Below are positions 1 to 9,396 of a DNA stretch of 64,000 nt, in pieces. Each line of letters begins with the position of its first letter. Positions within the stretch are counted from its first letter, which is position 1. The notes under the pieces were generated by a model. The model saw nothing but the letters and a program-made list of their open reading frames with translations. It had not been told where the DNA came from and ran no database searches. The DNA comes from Capsulimonadaceae bacterium (GTDB lineage Bacteria > Armatimonadota > Armatimonadia > Armatimonadales > Capsulimonadaceae): assembly GCA_031292625.1 (NCBI GenBank), contig JARLGU010000021.1:44682-108681 (forward strand). The letters are read 5' to 3'. The position numbers and the translations under genes are program-made.

Positions 1-203
1 CGTCAACTGGGATCGTCCTAGTGAGTGTATACGTTTCCAAGATAAGCTTCCTTCCTCGACGAAAACCTGTGCTCCCGCGAGATGATTGCCCATTGTACAT
101 TGCGTATCATGCGAAATGCGGCTGGTATAATGCCAATAACATTGCGTATTCTGCTACACAGTCATCTCAGACGCTTACGATAACAAGACCGGACACAAGA
201 TTC

Positions 204-1076
204 ATGTACGATGTCCCTGAACAAGCGATCCTTGCGTTTGAGCGCATACACGGCCTGCGAGTTACCGTTCACGACCTCACCGGCTCGCTATGGGCCTTTC
301 TAGCGCCTGACCGGCACGCCCATAAGAATCCGCTCTGCGGCGCTGTCAAGATGCGCGATGGCGGATTTTACTGCTCTCAGTTGGAAGTCGACGAGCTGCG
401 CACGGAGTTACCGCTGTTTCCGGAAGGCCGGTATCACATCTGCCACGCCGGTCTTGTTGAATGGGTCGTACCGGTATTCCAGGAGACAAAATTGGCCTGG
501 GTGCTTTTCGCCGGCGCGCGTATCCCCGGTCAGACGATCGCGGGCGCGCTCCGAATGGGACGGTGGAAAGGAAGCGACGCTCCGTGGCCATCGAGCGCAA
601 GCCTTCCCGAGCAAATCGAGCGCGCGGAAGCAGACGACATTCTTGAGCATCTTCGTCAACTAGCGGCCCGGCTCTCCCAATGGGCAACGGAACTTCAGCA
701 GGAACGGGATCGGCATGAACGAAGCCGCGCCTTCGCTCCGCATTTCGACCAGGAGCAGGATCGTAGCGTACTCATTCGCCGGGTTATCGCGATGATGCAT
801 ACGGACCATGTGTCGCTCAAGGATCTTGCCGGAAAACTTTCCTTGAGCGAGAGCCGGACGAGCCACCTTGTCAAGGAGACTTGCGGGGCGACGTTTCAGG
901 ACCTGCTAATTGACGCCCGCATTAAGACCGCGATGGGCTTGCTCAGGACTTCGAGCATGCCGGTCGTGGATGTCGCCGCGTACAGCGGGTTTCGCGACAT
1001 TGCGCACTTCCACCGCATTTTCCGCCGCATTACCGGACTTTCGCCCGGCCGCTACCGCGCGCAACGATCGACGTGA
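204..1076 (+). CDS. AraC-family regulator with PocR sensory domain
   Basis: This is a predicted cytoplasmic DNA-binding transcription regulator. Residues about 5-165 match the PocR ligand-binding domain, with the conserved cysteine-containing stretches CGAVKMRDGGFYC and YHICHAGLVEWVVPV. Residues about 195-288 form an AraC-type double helix-turn-helix, ending in the usual DIAHFHRIFRRITGLSPGRYR signature. The ORF track opens at a GTG at 21, but the first 61 residues look unlike any domain and the PocR domain begins just after the ATG at 204, so I use that start. No strong Shine-Dalgarno site supports either start. It is followed by a separate pseudopilin gene with its own promoter, so it could regulate the cassette downstream. 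The ligand is unknown. Confidence 0.85.
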   Translation: MYDVPEQAILAFERIHGLRVTVHDLTGSLWAFLAPDRHAHKNPLCGAVKMRDGGFYCSQLEVDELRTELPLFPEGRYHICHAGLVEWVVPVFQETKLAWVLFAGARIPGQTIAGALRMGRWKGSDAPWPSSASLPEQIERAEADDILEHLRQLAARLSQWATELQQERDRHERSRAFAPHFDQEQDRSVLIRRVIAMMHTDHVSLKDLAGKLSLSESRTSHLVKETCGATFQDLLIDARIKTAMGLLRTSSMPVVDVAAYSGFRDIAHFHRIFRRITGLSPGRYRAQRST

Positions 1077-1145
1077 CGCCGGGCTGCTTAGAACGCGCAA
1101 AAGAAACGCTATCGACAAGCATCGGAAAGTCGGCAAACAAACTTC

Positions 1146-1174
1146 TTGACACCCGAATATTTCAGTGGTATCAT
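1146..1174 (+). promoter_or_regulatory. sigma70-type promoter for the first pseudopilin gene
   Basis: TTGACA at 1146 and TATCAT at 1169 are separated by exactly 17 bases. The -10 box overlaps the left arm of an inverted repeat, CATATGG at 1172 and CCATATG at 1199, which may be an operator. The gene start is 144 bases further on. Confidence 0.6.
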
Positions 1175-1317
1175 ATGGATAGACGTTCATGTGCTACACC
1201 ATATGACATCCCGTCCAATCAGCGAGCCTCTCGTAGCTGGTCGCATAGACTGAAGTTCCATAGAGATCATCTTGGCGGAGCAACTCCCAGAAAACTCGGC
1301 CAGAGGAGACATCCAAA

Positions 1318-2103
1318 ATGAAACGACGCCACGGATTTACATTGATTGAGCTACTCGTCGTAATCGCAATTATTGCGATACTTGCCGCAATTCTTTTTCC
1401 TGTATTTGCAACAGCCCGGGAAAAGGCGCGGCAGAGCGCTTGCTCAAGCAACCTCAAGCAGGTTGGATTAGCATTTGCCCAATACTGCCAGGACTTCGAC
1501 GAAACGACGCCCTACTGTCCGTATGATGGAAGTCGCGAGATTCCCGCGTTCCATGCGTTTCCCTACCAATATGGCATCTCCCTGGGTTCCCAGCTCTATC
1601 CCTACACAAAGAGTCTCCAAGTATGGCGGTGCCCGAGCGACAGCGTCGATACGGGCGGCGTCCACAGCTATCTAGACAGCGCCAACGACAACTCGTGTTA
1701 CGGTTGCAATGGAGGTTTGGACAATCCCAGCTATCTCTACAATATGTACTTTCTTGAGCTATCGATGCCCAACACGACGGATGGGAGTACATGCTATGAG
1801 GTACCTCTTCAGCTAAGCCAGCTACAGACGCCTGGCAACGACGGAATCGTTTTCGGCGGCTGGAACAATACTTGGTTCTCCGACAACAACGGAACCTGGA
1901 CGAGACTTGAGGGCTATCCAACCGCGACAACGCCACAGTTACAGGCCGGTCACAGCAACGGCTGCAACGCACTATTTGCCGACACGCATGTCAAGTGGAT
2001 CGCAGGCAACGTCCTGCAAACGAATCAGGTCAAGGAAACAACGACTTGCGGCAACAAAGCGATACGCTCGTTCGGTGTATGCTCGACCATATTCCACGAG
2101 TAG
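1318..2103 (+). CDS. DUF1559 pseudopilin-like secreted protein
   Basis: A 261-residue protein with a type IV prepilin-like N-terminus: a short basic leader, then [25 protein letters not shown], which is both the cleavage/methylation site and the single membrane helix. After the conserved [15 protein letters not shown] segment comes a cysteine-containing extracellular domain. Near the C-terminus [17 protein letters not shown] corresponds to the H-X9-DG motif of the family. AGAGGAG lies a few bases before the ATG. A paralogue follows at 2375 and a secreted glycoside hydrolase at 3246, so the three probably act together at the cell surface. The exact role of DUF1559 proteins is not known; minor pilin or type II secretion pseudopilin are both possible. 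Confidence 0.93.
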   Translation: MKRRHGFTLIELLVVIAIIAILAAILFPVFATAREKARQSACSSNLKQVGLAFAQYCQDFDETTPYCPYDGSREIPAFHAFPYQYGISLGSQLYPYTKSLQVWRCPSDSVDTGGVHSYLDSANDNSCYGCNGGLDNPSYLYNMYFLELSMPNTTDGSTCYEVPLQLSQLQTPGNDGIVFGGWNNTWFSDNNGTWTRLEGYPTATTPQLQAGHSNGCNALFADTHVKWIAGNVLQTNQVKETTTCGNKAIRSFGVCSTIFHE

Positions 2104-2207
2104 AATGAATCCATGTCCGGGCGATATCGCGGACCGCGGAAGAGGGGGTGGGAGCAACTTACCATAAAGTGCGCAACCGGGGCCGGATACACCGGCAATA
2201 ATCCTGC

Positions 2208-2236
2208 TTGACAAGGCCTGCATTCAGTGCTACGAT
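2208..2236 (+). promoter_or_regulatory. sigma70-type promoter for the second pseudopilin gene
   Basis: TTGACA at 2208 and TACGAT at 2231 have a 17-base spacer. The spacer end TTCAGTGC and the following ACGATACCAATAG strongly resemble the same region of the promoter at 1146, which suggests a common regulator for both pseudopilin genes. Confidence 0.55.
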
Positions 2237-2374
2237 ACCAATAGTCATATGCTATGAGACGCCATGTGACTTCTGCGAACGATCGCTGAATTGGCGGCGA
2301 CCGAATGCTTTCCGCCAGAGTGCACGTGAAGGACTGGCGATGCGGAACAAGGTCGCGCGAGGAGGGTTAACTCA

Positions 2375-3178
2375 ATGGCACGCTATCGAGGTTTCACGCT
2401 CATAGAGCTGCTCGTCGTGATCGCAATCATAGCGATTCTCGCTGCAATACTGTTTCCTGTATTCGCAACGGCGCGCGAAAAGGCGCGGCAAGCGACGTGT
2501 GCGAGCAACCTGAAGCAGATTGGCATCGCGTATGTCCAGTACTGCCAGGACTTTGACGAAGGTACGCCCTATTGTCCCTATGACCCAAACCGCGTAACGC
2601 CGGCGTTTGCCGCGGCCCCGTTCAATTACGGTATATCGCTCGGCTGCCAGCTTTACCCTTATACGAAGAGCACACAAGTGTGGCGGTGTCCGAGCGACAC
2701 CGTTAACGCGAATCCCATGGTGCACTCGTACCTGAACTCATCCGGCGATCAGGCCGGCGGATGCTGGGGTTGTTACGGCGGATTGGACAATCCGAGCTAC
2801 ATTTACAATATTTACTTTTTAGAACTCTCGCCAACCGGGGCCTCGGAAACCACGAACCCAATATCGGAGAAGCCACTCATGGTTTCGCAGTTGTCCACTC
2901 CCGCCCTCGACGGCGTCGTGTTCGGCGCTTGGAGCGGTTGGTGGTTTAACGACTATATCGGCGGCTGGGCTCGTCTGGAAGGATTTCCGACGGCAACCTC
3001 GCCCGCGCTTCAGGCGGGACACAACTACGGCTGTGAAGCGCTGTTCGCGGACGGACATGTCAAATGGGTGCCAGGAAGCGTCTTGGCGACCAATTCCGCG
3101 CTTGAGGCATCCGCCGCATGCGGCAAGAATACGCCGCAGCGCGCAACCGGCGTTTGCCCGACTCTATTTCACGAATAA
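2375..3178 (+). CDS. DUF1559 pseudopilin-like secreted protein, paralogue
   Basis: A 267-residue paralogue of the protein at 1318, with the same prepilin signal and membrane helix ([21 protein letters not shown]), the same [15 protein letters not shown] continuation and the C-terminal [17 protein letters not shown] (H-X9-DG) motif. The two share long matching stretches such as YCQDFDE and [20 protein letters not shown], pointing to tandem duplication. GAGGAGG precedes the ATG by about eight bases. It has its own promoter, and the glycoside hydrolase gene begins 67 bases after its stop, so it is probably co-transcribed with that enzyme. Confidence 0.93.
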   Translation: MARYRGFTLIELLVVIAIIAILAAILFPVFATAREKARQATCASNLKQIGIAYVQYCQDFDEGTPYCPYDPNRVTPAFAAAPFNYGISLGCQLYPYTKSTQVWRCPSDTVNANPMVHSYLNSSGDQAGGCWGCYGGLDNPSYIYNIYFLELSPTGASETTNPISEKPLMVSQLSTPALDGVVFGAWSGWWFNDYIGGWARLEGFPTATSPALQAGHNYGCEALFADGHVKWVPGSVLATNSALEASAACGKNTPQRATGVCPTLFHE

Positions 3179-3245
3179 TGCGTCCGCACTCGACCAACTC
3201 TCCTTGGCGGTCGTCGTGCCATTGCGAACGCATACGGAGAGACAA

Positions 3246-4613
3246 TTGAGCAAATCATGTATCGCGGCTTGTGTGGCGCTCCTTTGCGCCGCCCTTCCAG
3301 CAATGGCGGCGGCAGCCCCTAAATCGCTCGTCGGAAGCGTCATCTGCGGCTATCAGGGCTGGCAATGCTGTCCAGGCGATCCAGCCAATTCGGGCTGGAC
3401 TCATTGGGCGATCAGCAGGGAGATCACGCCATCCTCGGTCAACTTCGACTTCTGGCCGGATATGTCCTATTTTGACGGCTGCCCGCAATACCCTGCGGGA
3501 CAGTTCAAGTACCCCAATGGCAAGCAGGCGACGCTTTATAGCCCGGTCGATGCACTCTCCGTGAATGCTCAGTTCCGCATGATGGCCAAGCACGGGATTG
3601 ACGGCGTCGCCCTCCAGTGCTTTGCAGGCGGTCTCGACAAGCCTGACGGTGGAGGAGGCTGGACCCCAGGTCGCGACAAGCGCTTCGCTCTTGTACTTGC
3701 CAACGTCAAGGCAGCCGCCGAAGCCAACAACCGCGTCTGGTGCATGGAATATGATCTTTCGGGCGTCCCCGCGGAGAATATCATCCCGGTCGTCACCCGC
3801 CACTGGACATTTCTAGTCGATTCCGGCATCACCAGCAGCCCAGCCTACCTACGCCAAAACGGCCTCCCCGTACTCCTGGTATTCGGCTATTTCGCCAACG
3901 CCAAGAGCCACGCGGTGGAATATCCCGCCGGTCCGAACCCGATCGGTTCCCAATTGGTCGATTGGTTTCACCGGGACGGCAAATACAAGGCGTTCTTCGT
4001 CGCGTCAGGGCAGTGGAGTTTTCCGGCCGTTAACGACCCGGACTACATCGCTATGATGAAGAAGCCCGACGGGCTCCAGGGCTGGGAGGCGGGCAACAAT
4101 CCGCCGTGGAACAGCTACGCCGCACAGGCAAAGTTTTGCCGGGAAAACCACCAGGTGTGGCTACCCGAGATATTTCCAGGCTTTCATTGGTTCAACCTCA
4201 TGGCGAACACGCACAAAGACAAGGGCGCAAAAGTATTCATCGATCGCGACGGCGGCAGGTTTCTATGGCGGCAGTTCCATGAAGCGTCGCTCCTCGGAGC
4301 GCAAACGGCGTTTGTCGGGATGTTCGACGAATTCGATGAAGGAACGGCCATTCAGCCAGCAACGACAACGCCGCCGTCCGGCCAGCCGCCGGCGGCCTGG
4401 CATGACGTTGCGCAGGGCACGCCGGGCGAAGCGCCTCTGACGCCTCCTTGGTGGAGCGTAAATCCGAATGGAGCGCAGTTTGACGATTTCGGTCAGGCGC
4501 TTCCGACCGACTGGTATCTGCGCCTGACGGGTTGCGCGACGTCCTATATCGCCGCCGGCAAGCCCGTACCGGAAGCAATCCCAATCCAGCCAAGCGCTGC
4601 TACGAGCAGGTAA
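3246..4613 (+). CDS. Secreted glycoside hydrolase, family 71/99-like
   Basis: A 455-residue protein with an N-terminal signal peptide (hydrophobic run CIAACVALLCAALPAMAAA). The mature part opens with LVGSVICGYQGW, typical of the GH71/99-like group, and has aspartate-rich strands such as FDFWPDMSYFDGCPQ and a MFDEFDEGTA segment near residue 360 that fits the catalytic barrel of these clans. Expected activity is cleavage of an alpha-glucan or alpha-mannan outside the cytoplasm. The ORF track opens at 3033 inside the pseudopilin gene; I use the TTG at 3246 because GGAGAGA lies just before it and the signal peptide starts there. The substrate cannot be fixed from sequence alone. Confidence 0.8.
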   Translation: MSKSCIAACVALLCAALPAMAAAAPKSLVGSVICGYQGWQCCPGDPANSGWTHWAISREITPSSVNFDFWPDMSYFDGCPQYPAGQFKYPNGKQATLYSPVDALSVNAQFRMMAKHGIDGVALQCFAGGLDKPDGGGGWTPGRDKRFALVLANVKAAAEANNRVWCMEYDLSGVPAENIIPVVTRHWTFLVDSGITSSPAYLRQNGLPVLLVFGYFANAKSHAVEYPAGPNPIGSQLVDWFHRDGKYKAFFVASGQWSFPAVNDPDYIAMMKKPDGLQGWEAGNNPPWNSYAAQAKFCRENHQVWLPEIFPGFHWFNLMANTHKDKGAKVFIDRDGGRFLWRQFHEASLLGAQTAFVGMFDEFDEGTAIQPATTTPPSGQPPAAWHDVAQGTPGEAPLTPPWWSVNPNGAQFDDFGQALPTDWYLRLTGCATSYIAAGKPVPEAIPIQPSAATSR

Positions 4614-4624
4614 AGTGGGTCGTA

Positions 4625-5866
4625 ATGGAGAACTATCAGCAAGGACGCAACAAGGTGGCGTACAGAGAGATTAACTTGCGCGAACAAGAAATTCAACATG
4701 TGCCAATCGCCGTCTACAGACGGATCGAGCAGGATCTCAGATCCAAAGTGCGCTCTGGCGCATGGCGCGCGGGAACGCTGATCCCAAGCCGCAAGGCGTT
4801 ATCCCGGGAATACGGCGTCGATCTACGAACCGTGCAGCGCGCGATCGGGCTGTTGCTTGACGACGGAACGCTGTCGGCGGAGAACGGACGCGGGACGTTT
4901 GTCACGGATCAATCCACCGGCAATCCGCGGCTCAGCGGTTGGCTTGAGTCGAAGGACGTCCGCACGATCGGTTTGATTGTTGACCACATTGGAACCACGG
5001 CTGAGCATGGCGCTCGGGCAATCACGCAGTCGATCCACTCGGCGGTTCGCGCGTTCTCGTCGAACTACCGTATCATCACGTTTGAAACAATCGATGCAAC
5101 CGTTGAGGAAGCGGCGGCGCACGAGGCGGACGCGCTCGGACTCGTCGAGCACCAAGGGTTGGCTGGCGCGATCGTGTGGCACTCTGGAAGCAGCCAGACA
5201 ATCCCGATCATGCGCCGGATCCTGCAGCACCGGATCCCCATGGTCCTCATCGACCGCCTTCCGCCAGGCCTGAACTGCGACTTCGTCGGCATTGACAATA
5301 TCTTCAGCGCGCGAGAAGCCACCGAGTATCTTCTGTCGCTCAGGCACCGGCGGATCGCATTCCTTGCGCCAGCCGACCCGATTTCCAGCCTGGACGACCG
5401 CCTGGAAGGCTACAAAATGGCCATCGAGCGAGCCGGACTGACAGTCGATGAAAATCTGGTGTTCCGTCCGCCGCTCAACGAGAGCTTAGTGCTGGACAAA
5501 TTGAAGGTTCAGTTCGACCAGATTGTAACACGCATCCAGACCATGGCGGAGCCGCCGACGGCGATCTTTGCGGCAAACGACGTGCTCGCGCAGCATACGG
5601 TCAATGCTCTGGAGGCAGCTGGTCTCAAGGTTCCCGATTCGATCAGCGTCATTGGAATGGACGACATCGAGCGCTTCTCCCCCCGGCCGCCGTTTCTGAC
5701 CAGCATGCGCCAGCCGTTCGACATGATTGGCGAACGCGCCGCGCGCATCCTGCTCGAACGCATGGAATGCCATCCCGACGCCAACGACCCCTTCCCATCG
5801 TTCCGGCAAATCCTGCTGCCTACGAAACTCGTCGAGCGCAAATCCTGCCGCGCGTATACGGAGTAG
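4625..5866 (+). CDS. GntR/LacI hybrid transcription regulator
   Basis: A 413-residue regulator. Residues about 22-95 form a GntR winged helix (SRKALSREYGVDLRTVQRAI, then GRGTFV). From about residue 110 to the end there is a LacI-type periplasmic-binding-fold sensor with the family signatures VGIDNIFSAREATEYLL and FAANDVLAQHTVNALEAAGLKVPDSISVIGMDDIERF. It probably binds a sugar or oligosaccharide and controls the preceding pseudopilin and glycoside hydrolase genes. The start is the ATG 12 bases after the hydrolase stop; the longer ORF from 4532 overlaps that gene. It is convergent with the FAD oxidoreductase, with only three bases between the stops. Confidence 0.88.
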   Translation: MENYQQGRNKVAYREINLREQEIQHVPIAVYRRIEQDLRSKVRSGAWRAGTLIPSRKALSREYGVDLRTVQRAIGLLLDDGTLSAENGRGTFVTDQSTGNPRLSGWLESKDVRTIGLIVDHIGTTAEHGARAITQSIHSAVRAFSSNYRIITFETIDATVEEAAAHEADALGLVEHQGLAGAIVWHSGSSQTIPIMRRILQHRIPMVLIDRLPPGLNCDFVGIDNIFSAREATEYLLSLRHRRIAFLAPADPISSLDDRLEGYKMAIERAGLTVDENLVFRPPLNESLVLDKLKVQFDQIVTRIQTMAEPPTAIFAANDVLAQHTVNALEAAGLKVPDSISVIGMDDIERFSPRPPFLTSMRQPFDMIGERAARILLERMECHPDANDPFPSFRQILLPTKLVERKSCRAYTE

Positions 5867-5869
5867 AGG

Positions 5870-7228
5870 CTAGCGGACGCCCGTAACCGGCGATGCCGCG
5901 AAATCGCCCAGCCACGCGCCGCGAGCGATCAGTTCCGTCTGCAGGCAGCGCACGTCGAGGTTTCGCGGGCTTTTCCCCTCCCTGAGCGCCAACGCAGCCG
6001 CCGTGCCTGCGGCCTCGCCCATGGCAATCGTGTTCGCCATGCACCGCACGGCCGAGAGAGCTTCGTGGGTGGCGCTCAAGCACCGGCCCGCGACGAGCAG
6101 GTTGTCGACGTTCAGCGGGACCAATGAGCGATATGGGATCGTCCAGTAGCGCCCACCGTAAAACTCTCCTGGCAGAAACCGCGTCCCGTCTCCCGTCGGG
6201 CTGTGAATATCGATGGGATAGGAACCGCAAACGACCGTATCGTCGAACTTGCGGAACGATACGATATCGTTCTCGTTCAGCACATACTCGCCGACGATCC
6301 GCCGCGTCTCCCGCACGCCAATTTTGCCTGCCGTCCAAGATATGAAGGCGTTTTCGAAGCCGGGCACATGCGGTTTCAGGAAGCGCTCAAGAAACTCCCA
6401 CGCCTGCGTGCGGCCTTCGATTTCCGCTTCCGTCAGCGACTTCGCGTCGGAGCCGTCGTAGCCAAGGATCCTGGTGACGTTAAACGCCCGCTCCCCGATC
6501 CGGTTCGCGGAGCCCCAACTCCCGCTCAGATCCGTCCGTCGCGGGTTCCGAAAGTGCTCCGATTCAGAGACTTTAATGTACTCTCTGACCATGCGATCAT
6601 AGCCGCCCCACTCTTCGTAGCGCGTCGTATCGATGTTGCCGACTGCAAACATCAGCGTCATCGACTGCATCTTGCCGTCTTCGCGCCGGCCTTTCTCCAT
6701 CGGCGCCCCCGCCGATTCCGCAAGATCGCCGTCGCCCGTAGCGTCGATGAAGATCTTCGCGGCGAGCGCCCTGCGCCCCGCTTTTCCCTCGACAACCGCG
6801 TGGGTGATCGTGCCTTCCGAAGTCACCGCGCGCGCAAAAAGCGTGTGCAGGCGCAAGCTGACTTTGGCCTCCGCAAGCATCTCGATAATGAGCAACTTCA
6901 AGCGTTCCGGATCGACGTTTACACAGGTGCTGCGCGAGACATCGCCCATCGCGGCCCCGAGCGCCTTGAGCCGATTGAACATCTCGGACGCAATGCCGTA
7001 TACCACCTGCTTTTCGCCATCATGAAAGCCCAAAAGCGGCAACCCGCTCACAAGCGTCCCTCCCGGATACCCGGCCGGATCGACAATTAGCGTCTTCGCG
7101 CCCAGACGCGCCGCCGCGAGCGCCGCCCCGATCCCAGCACTGCCCGAGCCAAGAACCAGCACATCGACGGCCTCTTCGACAGGCGTCGAGAGCGTCTCCA
7201 ACACAACATTCGATTGATCGTTCTGCAT
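5870..7228 (-). CDS. FAD-dependent oxidoreductase
   Basis: A 452-residue flavoprotein. The dinucleotide-binding motif GSGSAGIGAALAAARLG lies at about residues 25-41, followed by the acidic end of the second strand (TLIVD). A second FAD contact, NLLVAGRCLSATHEALSAVR, lies near residue 395, as in the FAD_oxidored family (PF12831). No transmembrane segment or signal is visible. AGAAAG precedes the ATG at 7228; the longer ORF start at 7282 has no such site. An AraC regulator on the same strand ends just upstream and probably controls it. Members of this family are often found with polysaccharide genes in this phylum, but the substrate is unknown. Confidence 0.87.
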   Translation of the reverse strand: MQNDQSNVVLETLSTPVEEAVDVLVLGSGSAGIGAALAAARLGAKTLIVDPAGYPGGTLVSGLPLLGFHDGEKQVVYGIASEMFNRLKALGAAMGDVSRSTCVNVDPERLKLLIIEMLAEAKVSLRLHTLFARAVTSEGTITHAVVEGKAGRRALAAKIFIDATGDGDLAESAGAPMEKGRREDGKMQSMTLMFAVGNIDTTRYEEWGGYDRMVREYIKVSESEHFRNPRRTDLSGSWGSANRIGERAFNVTRILGYDGSDAKSLTEAEIEGRTQAWEFLERFLKPHVPGFENAFISWTAGKIGVRETRRIVGEYVLNENDIVSFRKFDDTVVCGSYPIDIHSPTGDGTRFLPGEFYGGRYWTIPYRSLVPLNVDNLLVAGRCLSATHEALSAVRCMANTIAMGEAAGTAAALALREGKSPRNLDVRCLQTELIARGAWLGDFAASPVTGVR

Positions 7229-7292
7229 TATGAATATCTTTCTACGATCCGCGAGTAGCCGCCGGATCGTGTGTATTGACACTTTGATAAGC

Positions 7293-8063
7293 CTAGATCT
7301 TGCTCCGGCTCCTAAACTCCGACGGGCTCACCCCAAATCGCTGCTTAAAGAGCCTGCTCAAATAGAACGCAGACCGATAGCCGCATTTGTGCGCGATAAC
7401 GTCGAGCACGTTATCTGTCTCTACCAGCATGGTTCGCGCATGTTGCAGGCGAATGGCCTCAACGTACTCACGCGGCGTCTGCCCCATCGCGGCATGAAAG
7501 CGCCGCACGAGTTGAACCGGGCTCAGCGAAGCGCCGGCCGCGACTTCGCGCAGAGCCACGCCCTCAAGCGCGCGCTCGCGAAGCTTCCGTGAGACATCCG
7601 CGACGAGCGAGTCGCCCGTCTGCCCGCCGCGTTGCCGGCAGTCCGAGTCGCAAAGGAAGATAATGTCCCGCACGAAGTGCGCCACGCGCGCCAATCGCGC
7701 TGGCGCAATGCTAGACGCTTCCCTGCGCAAATAGGTGAACGTGTTATTCAGCCTGTCCAAATCCGCAACCAAGGCAGCCGTGCACGTCTCGCTCTCCTGA
7801 GGAGGGTAAAGCGAGAATTCCACAAAGTGAAAGGACAGCGGCGTGAGGACTCTGCGTTCCATCGCCACGCCAGGCGGGCAAAGCACGACATCGCCGAGTC
7901 CGGCGACGCCGGACAGGTTCCCCATGTGGTACTCGAAGCGCCCCGACTCGGCGACCAGCACCGCCCAATTCTGGTATGTATCCACCGGCAGCCTAAAACT
8001 CGAGGCGGCCGCATTGTAGGAGTGGGAAATAGCGGTCAGGGATTCAATGGAAGCAAAGCGCAA
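7293..8063 (-). CDS. AraC-family transcription regulator
   Basis: A 256-residue regulator with an N-terminal cupin-like sensor (about residues 20-110) and a C-terminal AraC double helix-turn-helix (about 155-253). The latter includes DVIAHKCGYRSAFYLSRLFKQRFGVSPSEFR. The start is a TTG, chosen because AAGGAG sits nine bases upstream and the reading frame has no better start. The FAD oxidoreductase lies 64 bases downstream on the same strand and is the likely target or operon partner. Confidence 0.87.
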   Translation of the reverse strand: MRFASIESLTAISHSYNAAASSFRLPVDTYQNWAVLVAESGRFEYHMGNLSGVAGLGDVVLCPPGVAMERRVLTPLSFHFVEFSLYPPQESETCTAALVADLDRLNNTFTYLRREASSIAPARLARVAHFVRDIIFLCDSDCRQRGGQTGDSLVADVSRKLRERALEGVALREVAAGASLSPVQLVRRFHAAMGQTPREYVEAIRLQHARTMLVETDNVLDVIAHKCGYRSAFYLSRLFKQRFGVSPSEFRSRSKI

Positions 8064-8292
8064 GCACGTATACTCCTTACTGAAATTATAGATATGTGAG
8101 CGATAGAAAACTGCATGTATCGTCTCGCAGACGCCTCACGCGGCAAAACCATTATACGTCCTAAATCACCTAACAATACGCGTGATTTGAGCAAATATTG
8201 AATTCACTTATTCCCAGGGGTAAAAATGATATATTCGGATATGCATCGTGTGCAACTACGGCATGACCGCCTCGCAATTCCTATATCGGCCG

Positions 8293-8340
8293 AAAAAAAC
8301 AGAGCCCCTCGGGCGCCGCAACGTTGGGACCTCCGGGGCT
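8293..8340 (-). terminator. Intrinsic terminator of the quinone reductase gene
   Basis: Read on the minus strand, AGCCCC and GGGGCT enclose a GC-rich loop and are followed by seven T residues. It lies 16 bases after the stop of the MDR reductase gene at 8356. Confidence 0.7.
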
Positions 8341-8355
8341 TCTACGCCATTCCCG

Positions 8356-9267
8356 TCAGTTCACGATAAGCACGATCTTGCCGCCAGCGTGGCCGCTCTC
8401 GCTCAGTTCGTGCGCCTTTGCGGCGTCCTCAAGCGCAAACGTTCGGGCAATTTGAACGCGGACCGTGCCGTCGACCACGAGATGAGCGAGACGTTCAAGA
8501 GCGCTTGCGGAACGGGTCGCCGGAGTGCCAGCCGAAAACGCGATACCCAGCTCAAACGCCTGCGGATCCGCGATGGTTACAATGCGCTCTTTACCCCCGC
8601 GCAGTTCTATCAACGCCGGGAGAGCTCCCTTCCCTGCCGCGTCAATTGCGGCGTCGACGCCCTGCGGAGCCAGCGCTCGAACGCTTTCGACCAGCCCGTC
8701 GCCATAAACCACGGCGATCGCCCCAAGCGACGTCACATAGTCGCGGTTCGCGGCGCTCGCGGCGCCGATCACGGTCACGCCGCGTTCGACGGCTAGCTGA
8801 ACCGCAACAGCGCCGACGCCGCCCGATGCGCCGAAAATCAGCAGTGTTTCGCCCTTTGCCGCGCCGACCGCATTCAGCGCGCGTTCTGCCGTTTCGCCAA
8901 TTACGGGGATCGCCGCCGCTAGCGTCCAACTGAGATCAGACGGCTTGATCGCAAACTTGCTTACGAGCGCCAGTTCAGCGTACGATCCTGTGTCGGCCCA
9001 TCCGAGAACCGCGTCGCCAACCGAAACGCCGTCGACGCCGGGGCCGATCTCGTCGACCACGCCGGCAACATCAGTGCCAATTCCGGCCGGCAGCTTTAGC
9101 GCGATATATCCCTTCATTTCGCCGGACCTTACCTTCGCATCGAACGGATTTACTCCCGCCGCCGCAACACGCACGCGGACCTGCCCGGATCCAGGATGCG
9201 GATCGTCCGCCTCGACAAGTCGCAACACATCTGGAGCCCCATACTCGCTAAACTGGATAGCCTTCAT
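8356..9267 (-). CDS. Zinc-free MDR family NADPH:quinone reductase-like protein
   Basis: A 303-residue medium-chain dehydrogenase/reductase of the quinone reductase type. The N-terminal catalytic domain includes GVNPFDAKVRSGEMKGY and the Rossmann domain has the NADP motif FGASGGVGAVAVQLA near residue 150. The structural and catalytic zinc cysteines of alcohol dehydrogenases are absent, as expected for this subfamily. The ATG at 9267 is preceded by AGAAGGAG; the ORF start at 9369 is less likely. It is divergent from the SDR gene with 129 bases between the starts and ends in a clear terminator. Probable role: reduction of quinones or reactive carbonyls in the cytoplasm. Confidence 0.88.
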   Translation of the reverse strand: MKAIQFSEYGAPDVLRLVEADDPHPGSGQVRVRVAAAGVNPFDAKVRSGEMKGYIALKLPAGIGTDVAGVVDEIGPGVDGVSVGDAVLGWADTGSYAELALVSKFAIKPSDLSWTLAAAIPVIGETAERALNAVGAAKGETLLIFGASGGVGAVAVQLAVERGVTVIGAASAANRDYVTSLGAIAVVYGDGLVESVRALAPQGVDAAIDAAGKGALPALIELRGGKERIVTIADPQAFELGIAFSAGTPATRSASALERLAHLVVDGTVRVQIARTFALEDAAKAHELSESGHAGGKIVLIVN

Positions 9268-9396
9268 GCTTTCTCCTTCTTTCTCCCTGAGCGTAAAAGT
9301 TTTCGTCATACGAGAAACCATAGACATACCCATATCGATGCACAAACAAAAACCCCGCTCATCGACCAATCAGGTACACTGATCGCCTGGATAATC

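Noticed and set aside
6203-7090. 295-residue plus-strand ORF
   Set aside because: Shadow of the FAD oxidoreductase on the minus strand; the protein has no domain and an unnatural arginine-rich composition.
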